A stretch of DNA of 33,652 nucleotides, taken from UBA4742 sp002403895 (GTDB lineage: Bacteria; Actinomycetota; Acidimicrobiia; Acidimicrobiales; Acidimicrobilacustridaceae). How positions within the stretch are numbered: the stretch's first letter is position 1; each line of letters starts with the position of its first letter. Below, piece after piece: positions 24,000-32,266 of this stretch. Below the pieces are notes generated by a model. It was not told the DNA's origin. It searched no databases and saw only the letters and a program-made list of their open reading frames with translations. The stretch lies in assembly GCA_036823295.1 (NCBI GenBank), contig DAISGD010000038.1, positions 1 through 33,652 on the forward strand, read 5' to 3'. A program made the position numbers and the translations under genes.

Positions 24000-25280
24000 A
24001 CCGGGGCTGATCGTCCCGGCGACCTCGGCTAGGCGGCGCTCGAGGAAACGGCGCTCAGGCGAGGTTCCCACGAGGGCGAGGGCCCGGCGGTACGCGGCCG
24101 CCGCCTCCGGACCCCGATCGAGCCGCCTCAAGAGATCGGCCCGGGCCGAGTGCAGGAGGTGGTATTCGTCCAGATCGCCGCCGGCTGCCACCTCGTCGAT
24201 AGCGGCCAGACCGGCGTCAGGTCCTTCCACCATGGCCAGAGCCACGGCGGCGTTGAGGGCCACGACCGGGGAGTTGGTGGCGCGGGTCAGCCCTCGGTAG
24301 ATGGCCCCGATGCGGGGCCAGTCGGTCTCGGCCGGGCTGGCCGCCTCGGCGTGGAGGCGGGCGATCTCGGCTTGGGCCCGGTACGGGCCGATGGTGCCCG
24401 GCGGTTCCGGAGCACCCAGTCGATCCAGACGGTCTCGGCCTCGATCGATGAGGTCGCGGTCCCAATGCGATCGGTCCTGATCGTCGAGCAGCACCAGATC
24501 GCCCCGGCCGTCCACCCGGGCCGCCCGCCGGGCGTGAGTGAACTCCAACAACGCGGTGAGGCCGACGACTTCAGAGCGGTCGGGGGCCAGGCGGTCGAGC
24601 AGGCGGGCCAACGTGATCGCCTCCTCGCACAGGTCGAGCCTCACTAGGTCGTCCCCTGCGCTGGCCGAGTAGCCCTCATTGAAGACCAGGTAGATGACCG
24701 CGAGCACCGAGTCGAGACGACCGTCGAGCTCCTCGGGATCGGGTACCCGGAAGGCGATGCGGGCGTCGCGGATCTTGCCCTTGGCCCGGACCAGCCGCTG
24801 GGCCAGCGTTGCCTCGGGCACCAGGAAGGCACGGGCGATCTCGGGAGTGGAGAGCCCGGCCACCGAGCGCAGCGTAAGGGCGACGCGGGCCTCAGGGGCG
24901 AGGGCGGGGTGGCAGCACGTCAACACCAGCGCCAGCCGGTCGTCCTCCCGTTCGGTCTCGGCGTCAGCCATGCGCGCCTCCAGTCGGGCCAGCGTCGTCT
25001 CCCGGTCAGTCCGGCGCCCCTCGCGGCGAAGTCGATCGATGGCCCGGCGACGGGCCACCGTGGTCAGCCACGCCCCCGGCCGGTCCGGCAGACCACGCGT
25101 CGGCCACTGACCGAGCGCCTCGGCGATGGCCTCTTGCGCGGCGTCCTCGGCGGCATCCAGGTCACCCAGATCGCGAGCCAGGGTGGCTACCACGCGAGAC
25201 CGTTCCTGGCGGGTGAAACGGGTGACGGCGGCGGCGGCGTCACCCAGAGCGGCGGACGCCGTCGCACGGTCCTGCGTCAG
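23997..25280 (-). CDS. ECF42-type RNA polymerase sigma factor with C-terminal TPR-like domain
   Basis: The protein has sigma region 2 (DLDAAEDAAQEAIAEALGQW, then PGAWLTTVARRRAIDRLRRE), region 4 (TLRSVAGLSTPEIARAFLVP and LAQRLVRAKGKIRDARI), and then about 250 further residues with VLAVIYLVFNEGYSAS and LHSARADLLRRLDRGPEAAA. That helical, TPR-like extension marks group ECF42, whose members lie next to a YCII/DGPF protein gene, as here, and lack a classic anti-sigma factor. It directs polymerase to a small regulon in response to an unknown cue. The start is unsettled: similarity begins about CTG 25280, which overlaps the YCII stop (CTGA); an ATG at 25361 would overlap YCII by 85 bases, and GTG 25193 would cut into region 2. 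I give the CTG position as most consistent with length (427 residues). Confidence 0.92.
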   Translation of the reverse strand: MTQDRATASAALGDAAAAVTRFTRQERSRVVATLARDLGDLDAAEDAAQEAIAEALGQWPTRGLPDRPGAWLTTVARRRAIDRLRREGRRTDRETTLARLEARMADAETEREDDRLALVLTCCHPALAPEARVALTLRSVAGLSTPEIARAFLVPEATLAQRLVRAKGKIRDARIAFRVPDPEELDGRLDSVLAVIYLVFNEGYSASAGDDLVRLDLCEEAITLARLLDRLAPDRSEVVGLTALLEFTHARRAARVDGRGDLVLLDDQDRSHWDRDLIDRGRDRLDRLGAPEPPGTIGPYRAQAEIARLHAEAASPAETDWPRIGAIYRGLTRATNSPVVALNAAVALAMVEGPDAGLAAIDEVAAGGDLDEYHLLHSARADLLRRLDRGPEAAAAYRRALALVGTSPERRFLERRLAEVAGTISPG

Positions 25281-25642
25281 CCGGCACCGTCCCCGGACAT
25301 GTCCATGATCGGACGCACCTCGACCGAGCCATAGGCGATGTTCGGCATCTTGCCGGCCCATTCGAGTGCCTCGTCGAGCGTGTCGACATCGATGAGGTAG
25401 TACCCGCCCAGCATCTCCTTGGTCTCAGCGAACGGGCCGTCGGTCATGAGCTGCTCTCCGCCGCGGACCCGAACCGTCGTGGCGGTGTCGATGCCTTGGA
25501 GCGGATCGCCCGAGATCATGTGGCCCGTCGCGTTCAGCTCATCGGTGAACGAGAACCAGTGGGCCATCTCGGCCTCGAACTCTGGGGTGCCATAGGCGGG
25601 ACCGGCACCATCGGCACCGTAGATCAACAGCATGTACTTCAC
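25277..25642 (-). CDS. YCII-related (DGPF-type) domain protein
   Basis: The 121-residue protein is of the YCII/DGPF family, named for the motif seen here as MTDGPFAETKEMLGGYYLID near residue 65. It opens with VKYMLLIYG and continues through FTDELNATGHMISGDPLQ and ALEWAGKMPNIAYGSVEVRPI, all typical. These small ferredoxin-like-fold proteins are regularly encoded beside ECF41/ECF42 sigma factors; their job is not settled. GTG 25642 is chosen because AGGAGG lies at 25650-25655 on this strand with 7-nt spacing. The stop overlaps the putative sigma start, so translation of the two is coupled. A TGTCGA/CGAC promoter lies about 50 bases upstream. Confidence 0.94.
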   Translation of the reverse strand: MKYMLLIYGADGAGPAYGTPEFEAEMAHWFSFTDELNATGHMISGDPLQGIDTATTVRVRGGEQLMTDGPFAETKEMLGGYYLIDVDTLDEALEWAGKMPNIAYGSVEVRPIMDMSGDGAG

Positions 25643-25691
25643 GGCAGAACCTCCTGGGTGGGCCGGCCCTGAGGGGACCGATCGTGACCAC

Positions 25692-25718
25692 GTCGAACGG
25701 CGTGGCACTGAATCGACA
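25692..25718 (-). promoter_or_regulatory. Candidate ECF42-dependent promoter of the YCII-sigma operon
   Basis: On the minus strand TGTCGA (25718-25713) and CGAC (25695-25692) are separated by 17 nt. As far as I recall, TGTCGA and a CGA/TC core are the -35 and -10 elements proposed for ECF42 targets. Transcription would start about 40 nt before GTG 25642 and include its AGGAGG site. This implies that the sigma factor controls its own operon. Confidence 0.6.
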
Positions 25719-25759
25719 GCACAGCAGAGATTTTGTCGGCGGCGCCTCGGCGAGGTCCG

Positions 25760-26815
25760 TCAGCCGAGGGTGGCGAGCACGTCGCTGGCATGCACCAGCC
25801 GGTCGTTGACGGTGGGCCGGGCACTGACCGGGCCACCGACGGTGAACGTGGCGCACGAGTCGAGGGCCACCAGCAGGTCACGCAGGTTGCGAGGCGGGGG
25901 GAAGTATTCGTCCTCGTCGGTGAACGCGACCTCGACCACACCGTTGCGGGGGGCCAGGCGGGCGATGACGGCCTCGACCAGTTCCTCGGGCGCCGACGCA
26001 CCGGCCGTCACGCCGATGACGCCGTGCAGGTCATCGGGGACCTCCTCGGCACCGTTGACCCGGTACACCCGGGAGCAACCGGCGTCGCGGGCCAGGCTCT
26101 CCAGCGCTCGGGTGTTGGACGAGTTCGCCGAACCGATGACCACGACGGCGCCGCACCGGGGAGCGATCTCCATCAGGGCGGACTGGCGGTTGGTGGTGGC
26201 GAAGCACAGGTCGCTGCGCCCCGGCATCCACATGTCGGGAAAGCGTTCATAGGTGGCCTCCAGCACACCTTCCCAGTCGCGATGGCTGAGGGTCGTCTGA
26301 GCCAGCATGGCGACGGGCTCGGCGAAGTCGGGGAGCGCGGTCACGTCCTCCACGTTCTCGACCCGGTGGATGGCGTCCGGGGCGACGGCCATGGTCCCGA
26401 CCGCCTCCTCATGACCCTCGTGTCCCACGTACACGATCTGGTAGCCCTTGCCGGCTCGCACCTTGACCTCGTGGTGCACTTTGGTGACCAACGGGCAGAC
26501 GGCGTCGACGACGTAACCCCCCTGGGCCCGGGCGGCGGCCACCACCTCCGGCGCCGAGCCGTGGGCACTCAACATGACGGGGCGGCCGCGTGGCACCTCG
26601 GTGATGTCGTCCACGAACACCACGCCGAGATCCTGGAACCGTTGCACCACCCGCTGGTTGTGCACGATTTCGTGGTAGCAGTACACGGGTGGCTCGAACG
26701 CCCGAACCATCCAGGCCAGAGCCTTGATCGCCATCTCGACGCCGGCGCAGAAGCCCCGGGGGGCAGCCAACAGGACCTGGTCGACGCCGGGCGCGGGAAT
26801 GGCTGAGTCGGTCAC
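25760..26815 (-). CDS. ispH: 4-hydroxy-3-methylbut-2-enyl diphosphate reductase
   Basis: IspH (LytB) is an iron-sulfur enzyme that makes isopentenyl and dimethylallyl diphosphate at the end of the MEP pathway. The three cluster cysteines are seen in PRGFCAGVEMAI (C23), VVDAVCPLVTKVH and DLCFATTNRQ. Other family blocks are YCYHEIVHNQRVV, MLSAHGSAPEV, YVGHEGHEEAVGTM, MLAQTTLS, VIGSANSSNT and GVTAGASAPEELV. The length is about 351 residues. An ATG at 26821 is in frame two codons upstream, but TAGCCT lies only 1 nt before it and 7 nt before GTG 26815, so I prefer the GTG with leaderless spacing. The gene is divergent from the DUF512 gene and lies upstream of the YCII-sigma pair. Confidence 0.96.
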   Translation of the reverse strand: MTDSAIPAPGVDQVLLAAPRGFCAGVEMAIKALAWMVRAFEPPVYCYHEIVHNQRVVQRFQDLGVVFVDDITEVPRGRPVMLSAHGSAPEVVAAARAQGGYVVDAVCPLVTKVHHEVKVRAGKGYQIVYVGHEGHEEAVGTMAVAPDAIHRVENVEDVTALPDFAEPVAMLAQTTLSHRDWEGVLEATYERFPDMWMPGRSDLCFATTNRQSALMEIAPRCGAVVVIGSANSSNTRALESLARDAGCSRVYRVNGAEEVPDDLHGVIGVTAGASAPEELVEAVIARLAPRNGVVEVAFTDEDEYFPPPRNLRDLLVALDSCATFTVGGPVSARPTVNDRLVHASDVLATLG

Positions 26816-26822
26816 ACCCATC

Positions 26823-26828
26823 AGGCTA
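26823..26828 (-). promoter_or_regulatory. Leaderless-type -10 (TAGCCT) that decides the ispH start
   Basis: On the minus strand TAGCCT ends 7 nt before GTG 26815 but just 1 nt before ATG 26821. Other leaderless-type genes here have 6-9 nt, which argues for the GTG. Confidence 0.5.
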
Positions 26829-26876
26829 TCGGTCGGCTGCCAGGGGTCCGTTTCGGGGATCGGCGCCGCTCACCGG

Positions 26877-26882
26877 TATCCT
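26877..26882 (+). promoter_or_regulatory. Leaderless-type -10 (TATCCT) for the DUF512 gene
   Basis: TATCCT ends 7 nt before ATG 26890, in the divergent region shared with ispH. Confidence 0.55.
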
Positions 26883-26889
26883 GGCGACC

Positions 26890-28299
26890 ATGTCCCGTCC
26901 ACGAGTTGTCGCTGTCGCGCCCGCGTCGCCGGCTGCTCGCGCCGGGATCCTGCCCGGCGACGAGATCGTGAGCATCGGCGGCGCCGTGCCCCGCGACGTC
27001 ATCCAGTACCGCTTGTTGGTCGATGACGCTGACGTGGTCCTCGACTTGGACCGGGGCGGCCTCGAACTCCAGATCGAGGTGGCCAAGGCCGACGGCGAGC
27101 CACTCGGGGTCGAAGTCTCCTCCGCCTTGTTCGACCAGGTCCGTACCTGTGACAACCATTGTGAGTTCTGCTTCATCTACCAGCTGCCCCCGGGCATGCG
27201 CGAGAGCCTCTACCTCAAGGACGACGACTACCGGCTGTCGTTTCTGTACGGGAACTTCACGACCCTCACTCGCTTCACCGAGGCCGATCTCGAGCGGGTG
27301 GTGACCGAGCGCTTGTCACCCCTCAACGTGAGCATCCATGCCACCGATCCCGAGGTGCGCACCGAGATGCTGCGCAACCGTCGGGGCGCGACCAGCCTGC
27401 GGTGGCTACGGGCCCTGCTCGACCACGACATCGAGGTCCATGGCCAGATCGTGGTGTGTCCCGGGATCAACGACGGTGCCGTCCTCGACGACACCCTGGC
27501 CGGAGTACTCGACCAGTTCCCCGAGCTAACCAGCCTGTGCGTCGTTCCCTTGGGGGTGAGCCGATGGTCCAACGAGGCCCGCATGCGTCCGCACACGGCC
27601 GACGAGGCGGCGGCGGTGATCGCCGCCGTCCACGACTGGCAGGACGTCTACCTGCCCACCCTCGGGCATCGGCTGGTGTTCGCCGCTGACGAGTACTACC
27701 TGCTGGCCGGCCAGGCCTTCCCCGAGCCTGAGCGGTACGAGGGCTTCGCCATGCACGAGGACGGCATCGGGATGGCGCGCACGTTCGAGGCCGAGTTCCT
27801 GGGCCACGTCGACCGACCCACTGGGGTGCAACCCGGGTTCTTCGCCTGGGTCGACGGCGCCCCGGCCGAGGGCTACCGCGCCCCGCGCCTGAGCGAGCCC
27901 GCCGCCGGTCAAGTCGTGCTGCGCCCCTCGGCCAACGCCCCAGTCGGCGTCCTCACCGGACCGCTGGGAGCCGCCGTGCTCGGGCCGCTCGTAACCTCCC
28001 TGGGCCGACGCGAGGTCCGGGTCATCACCGTGGCCAATGACTTCTTCGGCGGCAACATCGGGGTGACCGGCCTCATGGTGGGCGAGGACCTCGTCCGCAC
28101 TCTGGCCAGGGAGCCAGAGGGACATCGCTACCTGCTGCCCGACGTGTGCCTGTCGCAGGGCCGGTTCCTCGACGGATTGGCGCCTGCGAACCTGCCCCGG
28201 CCGGTGGAGATCGTGGCGACCGACGGCCTCGCCCTGCGTGCCGCCCTCGGGCCTGGTGCGTCGCGCCGGGCCCGAGCCGAAGCGGGAGCCCGAGCATGA
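26890..28299 (+). CDS. DUF512 family PDZ/radical SAM-like protein
   Basis: The 469-residue protein starts with a PDZ-like domain (residues about 4-60: VVAVAPASPAARAGILPGDEIVSIGG). Then comes a CX3CX2C cluster, C87, C91 and C94 in RTCDNHCEFCFIYQLPPGMR, the iron-sulfur ligand pattern of radical SAM enzymes, followed by DDYRLSFLYGNFTTLTRF and the NVSIHATDPEVR block of this family. The C-terminal half is the DUF512 domain, ending with VANDFFGGNIGVTGLMVGEDLV. The reaction is unknown. In clostridia and cyanobacteria as well as here it is often linked with the ribosome-assembly GTPase gene der, and here its stop overlaps the der start (ATGA). That context suggests a role in ribosome or RNA maturation, which is inference. 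Confidence 0.92.
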   Translation: MSRPRVVAVAPASPAARAGILPGDEIVSIGGAVPRDVIQYRLLVDDADVVLDLDRGGLELQIEVAKADGEPLGVEVSSALFDQVRTCDNHCEFCFIYQLPPGMRESLYLKDDDYRLSFLYGNFTTLTRFTEADLERVVTERLSPLNVSIHATDPEVRTEMLRNRRGATSLRWLRALLDHDIEVHGQIVVCPGINDGAVLDDTLAGVLDQFPELTSLCVVPLGVSRWSNEARMRPHTADEAAAVIAAVHDWQDVYLPTLGHRLVFAADEYYLLAGQAFPEPERYEGFAMHEDGIGMARTFEAEFLGHVDRPTGVQPGFFAWVDGAPAEGYRAPRLSEPAAGQVVLRPSANAPVGVLTGPLGAAVLGPLVTSLGRREVRVITVANDFFGGNIGVTGLMVGEDLVRTLAREPEGHRYLLPDVCLSQGRFLDGLAPANLPRPVEIVATDGLALRAALGPGASRRARAEAGARA

Positions 28300-29615
28300 G
28301 CCTGCCCACCGTTGCCATCGTCGGACGCCCCAACGTGGGCAAGTCCACCCTGCTGAACCGCATCGTCGGGCGTCGCGAGGCGATCGTCGAGGAGAAGCCC
28401 GGCGTGACCCGCGACCGTAAGGAGGTGGAGGCCGAGTGGCAGGGCTATCCGTTCCTGCTGGTCGACACCGGGGGTTGGCAGCCGGGCGGCGACGACCTGG
28501 ACGAAAAGGTGAGCCGCCAGAGCGAGCGGGCCCTGAAGGACGCCGACGCGGTGCTGTTCGTGGTGGACACGGTCGTTGGCATCACCGAAGAGGACAGCCG
28601 CATCGCCGAGTTGCTCCGGCGGGTGAACCCTCCCGTCCTGTTGGTGACGAACAAGGTCGACGACACCAACCGTGAAGGCAGCGTGTGGGAGTTCGTCAGC
28701 CTCGGGCTCGGTGACCCCCTGCCCGTCAGTGCCCTCCACGGTCGCGGCACGGGCGATCTGCTTGATGCCCTGGTCGAGGTGCTTCCCCCGGAGGAAACGC
28801 CCGACGAGGCTGCCGAGGGGGTCGGGGCTGGCGAGCTGGGTGGCAACAAGGTCTTCTCGGTGGCGCTGGTCGGGCGCCCCAACGTGGGAAAGTCGACATT
28901 GTTCAACCGCCTCATCGGGGATGAGCGGGCCGTGGTGCACGACCTGCCCGGCACCACTCGCGATGCCATCGACACCATCGTGGAGACCGAGGACGGCCCG
29001 GTCCGCTTCATCGACACGGCGGGCATGCGTCGCAAGGCGAAGATCGACGAGGGGACCGAGTACTACTCCTTCGTCCGGGCTCTGCAGTCGATCGACACGG
29101 CCGACGTCGCCCTGTTGGTCGTCGACGCCACGGTAGGCATCACCCACCAGGACCAGCGTCTGGCCGAGCGGGTGGACGCGGCTGGCTGTCCCGTGGTGGT
29201 GCTGCTCAACAAGTGGGAGACCCTCGACGCTGAAGCCAAGCTGGACGTCACCTACCAGGTAGGCCAGCGCCTGCACTTCCTGGGCGAGTCCCCGGTGTTG
29301 AAGATCAGTGCGCTGACCGGCAAGGGCGTGCACCGGTTGTTGCCGGCCCTGGCCGACACCATCGTGGACTACCACAAGCGGATGCCGACCCGGAAGGTCA
29401 ACGAGGTCATCCGCGGCGCCCAGTCGGCCCAGCCGGGGCCCCACGGGGTTCGGGTGCTCTACGCGGTGCAGGGGGCCACTGATCCGCCCACGTTCACCCT
29501 CTTTGCCAACAAGGACGTGCCCGCCACGTACCTGCGCTATCTCGAGCGCAAGCTGCGGGAAGAGTTCGACCTCGGTTCCACCCCCATCAAGATGCGGGTG
29601 CGCAAGCGGGACTGA
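28296..29615 (+). CDS. der: Ribosome biogenesis GTPase Der
   Basis: Der (EngA) has two GTPase domains in tandem and a KH-like C-terminal domain, and acts in 50S subunit assembly. The 439-residue protein shows the first P-loop GRPNVGKS at residues 10-17, DTGGW and TNKVD, then the second GRPNVGKS near 193, DTAGMRRKAKI and LLNKWE. The C-terminal domain is seen in KRMPTRKVNEVIRGAQ, YAVQGATDPPTFTLFANKD and PIKMRVRKRD at the end. ATG 28296 overlaps the stop of the DUF512 gene by four bases. Upstream in-frame codons lie within that gene and are not part of the family. It closes the synteny with the mycobacterial cmk-der pair, here separated by six genes. Confidence 0.97.
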   Translation: MSLPTVAIVGRPNVGKSTLLNRIVGRREAIVEEKPGVTRDRKEVEAEWQGYPFLLVDTGGWQPGGDDLDEKVSRQSERALKDADAVLFVVDTVVGITEEDSRIAELLRRVNPPVLLVTNKVDDTNREGSVWEFVSLGLGDPLPVSALHGRGTGDLLDALVEVLPPEETPDEAAEGVGAGELGGNKVFSVALVGRPNVGKSTLFNRLIGDERAVVHDLPGTTRDAIDTIVETEDGPVRFIDTAGMRRKAKIDEGTEYYSFVRALQSIDTADVALLVVDATVGITHQDQRLAERVDAAGCPVVVLLNKWETLDAEAKLDVTYQVGQRLHFLGESPVLKISALTGKGVHRLLPALADTIVDYHKRMPTRKVNEVIRGAQSAQPGPHGVRVLYAVQGATDPPTFTLFANKDVPATYLRYLERKLREEFDLGSTPIKMRVRKRD

Positions 29616-29652
29616 ACGCCGCCCCTCCCTGTCCGGGGGGAGCCGGCTCCGG

Positions 29653-29658
29653 TAGCCT
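29653..29658 (+). promoter_or_regulatory. Leaderless-type -10 (TAGCCT) for the SpoIIE-type phosphatase gene
   Basis: TAGCCT ends 9 nt before ATG 29668. The same hexamer serves the DksA-type gene and ispH. Confidence 0.45.
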
Positions 29659-29667
29659 TGCTCGATC

Positions 29668-30744
29668 ATGTATCAGCCGATTCTGGGGTTCGTGACCGTG
29701 GCCTGCGCGGCCGCCGCGGCGGTGTGGGGACGCTCGGCGCGCTACCGCCTGAACGTGCTGGCCCGCATCGAGCGCGAGTCTGACGACCTCGATCTCCAGT
29801 CGATCGCCCGCTCCGACTATCGCAAGGATCTGCTGTCGGCGTTGCTGTACGCCATCCTGACGGTCATCGTGGCCGTCGCCGCCGTCTCCAGCAGCTCCAG
29901 CCGGTCGTTGTTGCTGGTGCTGGTGGCCATCCCCGCCGGGGCCTCCCTGGTATTGGGACGGAACTTCGTGAAGGAAGCCCGTCTCGAACACGGCCGCACC
30001 GAGCTCGAGCGCCGGGCCCAGGAAGTGCTGGTCCAGAACGAGTTGGCACCGCGCTTATGGGCCGAGCGGCTCGCCCCTGACCACCTGCCCGACTTCAGCG
30101 GCTTCGAGCTTGGCCGCGTGTACCAGGCTGGCTCGGGCCTCATGGCCGGCGATTTCTACGATGTGGTTCGCGTGGGGCCGACCCGCCTGGCTGCGATCAT
30201 CGGCGACGTCTCCGGTCACGGCATCGACCCGGCCATCACCGCCTTCCAGGCCAAGTACCTCCTGCGGGTCTTCCTGCGCCAGTACCGCGACCCGGCCCAG
30301 GCGCTGGAGGAGTTGAACACCCAGATGTTGGCCATGGGTCGTCAAGAGGAGTTCATCTCGCTGTGCGTGGTCCTGTTCGACACCGAGGCCGGGACGCTGC
30401 GGTTCGCGTCGGCCGGCCACCCCGCCATCTGGCTGTGGCACGAGCGGGAGGTGAGCCCGCTACGGGCCACCGGGCCGCTGCTGATGATGGATCCCAAAGG
30501 CACCTACGTGAGCCGGGAGATCCGGCTCGACCCCAACGACCTGTGCCTGCTCTACACCGACGGCTTGGCCGAAGCTCGCAACGGCGATCAGCTGTTCGGC
30601 GAGGAGCGTATCGCCACCCAGCTCCGCCGCGATCCGGGTGTGTCGCCCGACGTGTTGTGTAAGTCCCTGCTGGAGGCAGCCCGCGACTTCTCCAGCGGGC
30701 CCATCACCGATGACGTCGCCATCTTGGCCATCCGTCGGACCTGA
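29668..30744 (+). CDS. Membrane-anchored PP2C/SpoIIE-type serine phosphatase
   Basis: The 358-residue protein has hydrophobic segments at about residues 3-21, 55-75 and 79-96, then a coiled linker (LEHGRTELERRAQEVL), and from about residue 130 a SpoIIE-type PPM phosphatase domain. Metal-binding motifs are present: GDFYDV near 161, GDVSGHGIDPA, SAGHPAIWLW, LLYTDGLAEARN and TDDVAILAIRR at the end. Such proteins dephosphorylate anti-anti-sigma factors or related serine-phosphorylated partners, often in stress control; no kinase or antagonist gene is adjacent, so the partner is unknown. It is expressed from its own leaderless-type promoter downstream of der, and the carboxyltransferase gene begins a few bases after its stop. 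Confidence 0.91.
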   Translation: MYQPILGFVTVACAAAAAVWGRSARYRLNVLARIERESDDLDLQSIARSDYRKDLLSALLYAILTVIVAVAAVSSSSSRSLLLVLVAIPAGASLVLGRNFVKEARLEHGRTELERRAQEVLVQNELAPRLWAERLAPDHLPDFSGFELGRVYQAGSGLMAGDFYDVVRVGPTRLAAIIGDVSGHGIDPAITAFQAKYLLRVFLRQYRDPAQALEELNTQMLAMGRQEEFISLCVVLFDTEAGTLRFASAGHPAIWLWHEREVSPLRATGPLLMMDPKGTYVSREIRLDPNDLCLLYTDGLAEARNGDQLFGEERIATQLRRDPGVSPDVLCKSLLEAARDFSSGPITDDVAILAIRRT

Positions 30745-30748
30745 TCCC

Positions 30749-32266
30749 TTGGTCGACTTCCACGACAGCAACAACCGGGCCCGCCGGGGAAATCTCGAAC
30801 GGGGCGCGGCCAAGCTCGCCGAACAGCACAAGCTGTTCGTGCGCGATCGCCTCGACCTGCTGTTGGATCCAGGCTCGCTCGTCGAGGACGGCCTGCTGGC
30901 CAACTCCCTGGCCGACGATCTTCCGGCCGACGGGGTCGTCACCGGCATCGGCACCGTCGAGGGTCGCCCGGTGTGCGTCATGGCCAACGACCCGACGGTG
31001 AAAGCAGGGTCGTGGGGGGCCCGCACGGTGGAAAAGATCGTGCGCCTCACCGACCGGGCTCTGCGCGACGAGCTGCCCATATTCTGGCTGGTCGACTCGG
31101 CCGGCGCCCGCATCACCGACCAGGTGGAGCTGTTCCCAGGGCGCCGAGGGGCGGGTCGGATCTTCTACAACCAGGTCCGCCTGTCGGGCCGGGTCCCACA
31201 GATCTGCTGCCTGTTCGGTCCCTCAGCCGCGGGCGGGGCGTACATTCCGGCGTTCTGTGACCTGGTGATCATGGTGGAGGGCAACGCCTCGATGTACCTC
31301 GGCTCGCCCCGGATGGCCGAGATGGTGATCGGCGAGATCACCACCCTCGAGGAGATGGGCGGCGCTCGCATGCACGCCACCGTCTCGGGCTGCGGGGACA
31401 ACCTGGCCGTCGACGACGCCGACGCCATCGATCAGGCCAAAGCCTGGTTCTCCTACCTGCCCGACTCGTGGCGTCACCAACCCCCCGTATACCAGGCCGA
31501 ACCTCCAGCGCGACCGCTCACCCGCGAGGTCGTGCCCGACGAGGAGGCGCGCGGCTATGACATGCACGACGTCATCGACGGCATCGTCGACGACGAGAGT
31601 TTCTTCGAGCTGAAGCCGCTCTTTGCTCCCGAGCTCATCGTCGGGCTGGGGCGCCTCGACGGCCGGCCGGTCGGCGTGGTGGCCAACAACCCTATGCACA
31701 AGGGTGGGGTTCTGTTCGTGGATTCGGCCGACAAGGCGGCTCGGTTCATCTGGTTCTGCGACGCATTCAACATCCCACTCGTGTTCCTGGCCGACGTGCC
31801 CGGCTTCATGGTCGGCAAAGACGTTGAGCGCCAAGGGATCATCCGCCACGGCGCCAAGATGATCACCGCCGTCTCCGAAGCGGCCGTGCCCAAGGTCTCG
31901 GTGATCGTGCGCAAGGCTTACGGCGCCGGGCTGTACGCCATGGCCGGGCCCGCCTTCGATCCCGAAGCCACCATCGCCCTGCCCACCGCCAAGATCGCGG
32001 TGATGGGCCCCGAGGCTGCGGTGAACGCGGTGTTCGCCAACCGCATCGCGGCCATCGAGGACCCGGCGGAACGCGAGGCATTCATCGACGAGCAGCGACG
32101 GCTCTATGAAGAGGACGTGGACCTGGCCCGCTTGGCCTCGGAGTTGGTGATCGACGCGGTCGTCGACTTCCCGGAGCTGCGCGCCGAGATCCAACAGCGA
32201 CTGGCCTATGCCCAAGGCGCACGCCGCACCATCACTGAACGCCACCACGGCGTTCCCCCGGTCTGA
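30749..32266 (+). CDS. Acyl-CoA carboxylase carboxyltransferase (beta) subunit
   Basis: This is the carboxyltransferase half of a biotin-dependent acyl-CoA carboxylase (propionyl-, acetyl- or methylcrotonyl-CoA type), moving CO2 from carboxybiotin to an acyl-CoA. Of about 505 residues, the N-domain has KAGSWGARTVEKIVRLTDRA, LVDSAGARITDQVELFPGRR and the oxyanion loop GPSAAGGAYIPAF near 157. The C-domain has FFELKPLFAPELIVGLGRLDG, PLVFLADVPGFMVGKDVE and RKAYGAGLYAMAGPAFDP near 387. No biotin carboxylase or biotin carrier gene is adjacent, so the partner is encoded elsewhere. The best start is TTG 30749, four bases after the phosphatase stop; no good ribosome site is seen, and upstream in-frame codons overlap the phosphatase. 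The substrate cannot be fixed from these motifs. Confidence 0.93.
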   Translation: MVDFHDSNNRARRGNLERGAAKLAEQHKLFVRDRLDLLLDPGSLVEDGLLANSLADDLPADGVVTGIGTVEGRPVCVMANDPTVKAGSWGARTVEKIVRLTDRALRDELPIFWLVDSAGARITDQVELFPGRRGAGRIFYNQVRLSGRVPQICCLFGPSAAGGAYIPAFCDLVIMVEGNASMYLGSPRMAEMVIGEITTLEEMGGARMHATVSGCGDNLAVDDADAIDQAKAWFSYLPDSWRHQPPVYQAEPPARPLTREVVPDEEARGYDMHDVIDGIVDDESFFELKPLFAPELIVGLGRLDGRPVGVVANNPMHKGGVLFVDSADKAARFIWFCDAFNIPLVFLADVPGFMVGKDVERQGIIRHGAKMITAVSEAAVPKVSVIVRKAYGAGLYAMAGPAFDPEATIALPTAKIAVMGPEAAVNAVFANRIAAIEDPAEREAFIDEQRRLYEEDVDLARLASELVIDAVVDFPELRAEIQQRLAYAQGARRTITERHHGVPPV

